Source: Bacillota bacterium
Lineage (GTDB): Bacteria; Bacillota; Clostridia; Acetivibrionales; JAEXSP01
Length of the DNA: 64,000 bases
Reading direction: 5' to 3'
NCBI GenBank assembly: GCA_023453795.1
Contig: JAEXSP010000015.1
Span: 62,001-126,000, forward strand
The translations under genes and the position numbers were made by a program. The notes beneath the pieces are model-generated. The model had not been told where the DNA came from and did not search any database. It saw only the letters and a program-made list of their open reading frames with translations. The number at the start of each line of letters is the position of its first letter. The first letter of the stretch is position 1. This document shows, in pieces, positions 63,254-64,000 of this stretch.

Positions 63254-64000
63254 CTATATAAAATCCTGTTTTATCGGTAATAATATAAAAAACGATGTCA
63301 AACCTTTTTGGCTTTCTACACTTATACTTCCATTAAACTCAGCTACAAGGTCATGAACTATGCTCAGGCCCAATCCGGTTCCTTCTCCAAAGGGTTTGGT
63401 AGTAAACATGGGATCAAAAATCTGCCATTTAATTTCTTCAGGTATTCCGCATCCGGTATCCTGAAATGTAAGCCTGGCAAAGCCGTCTCCATTGTTTTCA
63501 AGTATTACTGATATATTTCCTCCATCAGGTTTACAGGCATCGATAGAATTTATAACAAGATTCGTAGCTACCTGTACAAGCTTATTGGGATCACCATAAA
63601 GCTTGATTGAATTGTCAAGGTCTGTAATAAGCCTGCATTTCCCTTTTTTTAATGCAAAGTTCAATATTGATAATGCATCTTTTATTACATTGGCAGCGTT
63701 GAAAACCTGTAAATTCAGAGTATTCATATTTGTGGTCTGAGCTTTTATACCTTTTATAAAACCAGAACTCTTTTCAGAAGCCTGGGCTGCCGATTTTATG
63801 CACTTCATCATATCTGCAGCTATTAATCTGTGATCTTCAGGCAGAACAACTGTATTTCCAATTGATTCTTTATACTCTTGTATCAGTTCACCAAGTTCCT
63901 TTAGCGAAGTGCGCACTAAAGCCAGAGGAGTGTTCATTTCATGTGCAATACCTGCCGTAAGCCGGCCTAAAGATGCCATTTTTTCTGAGATAAGCAGCTT
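63254..64000 (-). CDS. Histidine kinase, C-terminal part, cut by the window edge
   Basis: The frame is open to the last base of the window; the visible part has 248 residues beginning KLLISEKMASLG and containing HisKA (GIAHEMNTPLALVRTS) and HATPase (DTGCGIP, GEGTGLGLS). It is roughly 75 percent identical to the C-terminus of the next gene (60694-63231), so the two are tandem duplicates. The missing N-terminus probably carries a sensor, possibly again of LacI type; this cannot be seen. ATG at 63979 is internal, not the start. Confidence 0.93.
   Translation of the reverse strand, partial: KLLISEKMASLGRLTAGIAHEMNTPLALVRTSLKELGELIQEYKESIGNTVVLPEDHRLIAADMMKCIKSAAQASEKSSGFIKGIKAQTTNMNTLNLQVFNAANVIKDALSILNFALKKGKCRLITDLDNSIKLYGDPNKLVQVATNLVINSIDACKPDGGNISVILENNGDGFARLTFQDTGCGIPEEIKWQIFDPMFTTKPFGEGTGLGLSIVHDLVAEFNGSISVESQKGLTSFFILLPIKQDFI

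Noticed and set aside
1..64000. CRISPR array or phage genes
   Set aside because: No regularly spaced repeats, no cas genes, and no capsid, terminase or integrase genes were seen on either strand.

Overview
The window looks like chromosomal DNA of a spore-forming, low-GC, anaerobic cellulolytic clostridium of the cellulosome-making group (Ruminiclostridium / Acetivibrio / Pseudobacteroides type). The evidence is two enzymes with type I dockerins (a GH11-dockerin-CE4 xylanase/esterase and a GH27-dockerin alpha-galactosidase), a lipoprotein GH9 glucanase, several S-layer-homology (SLH) proteins, the sporulation genes spoIID and spoIIQ, AT-rich spacers and strong AGGAGG ribosome sites. I cannot name the species from sequence alone.

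Layout. 1-11.6 kb is a sugar uptake and catabolism regulon: chemoreceptor, VOC protein, GntR/UTRA repressor, ribose-type ABC transporter (ATPase, lipoprotein, permease), FGGY kinase, DERA-type aldolase, UPF0303 protein and a divergent TIM-barrel isomerase. A palindrome related to ATATTATAACGTTATAAT sits in front of each of the four transcription units, so the GntR protein probably controls all of them. 11.6-15.9 kb is the conserved cluster ywmB-murA-spoIID-spoIIQ (minus strand). 16.2-26 kb holds three exported SLH proteins, two of them very large and Fn3-rich. 26.9-33.8 kb carries a secreted C39-like cysteine peptidase, the xylanase/esterase, an ECF sigma factor with a membrane partner bearing a SurA_N-like external part, and the alpha-galactosidase. 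33.8-39.7 kb has mixed small genes: DUF3592, YdcF, shikimate kinase, a WYL regulator, a radical SAM protein, and a membrane protein followed by two paralogous proteins of about 50 residues. 39.8-44.3 kb has a large SLH/Ig-like surface protein divergent from the GH9 lipoprotein. 45-49 kb has YhhN, an M29 aminopeptidase and oligoendopeptidase F, flanked by two copies of a repeat of about 560 bp with long terminal inverted repeats. 49.9-52.9 kb has a cyclase-family hydrolase and another Fn3-SLH protein. 53-55.6 kb is a tRNA-Arg gene followed by a possible small insertion bounded by a 14-bp repeat of the tRNA end. 55.7-64 kb is signalling: a YesM/YesN two-component pair, a REC-GAF-GGDEF protein, and a cytoplasmic LacI-type-sensor histidine kinase with a tandem paralogue cut by the window edge.

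How it fits together: the cell degrades plant polysaccharide outside (xylanase, esterase, galactosidase, glucanase), anchors surface proteins through SLH modules, imports sugars by ABC transport, and appears to sense sugars at three levels: a chemoreceptor, a GntR repressor, and a soluble sugar-binding kinase next to a diguanylate cyclase. The most unusual items are the long inverted-repeat element (44.4-45.1 and 49.2-49.7 kb), the tRNA-Arg islet, the LacI-kinase/GGDEF module, the ECF/SurA_N pair and the twin small-protein operon. All functions are read from sequence and family memory; no database search was run.
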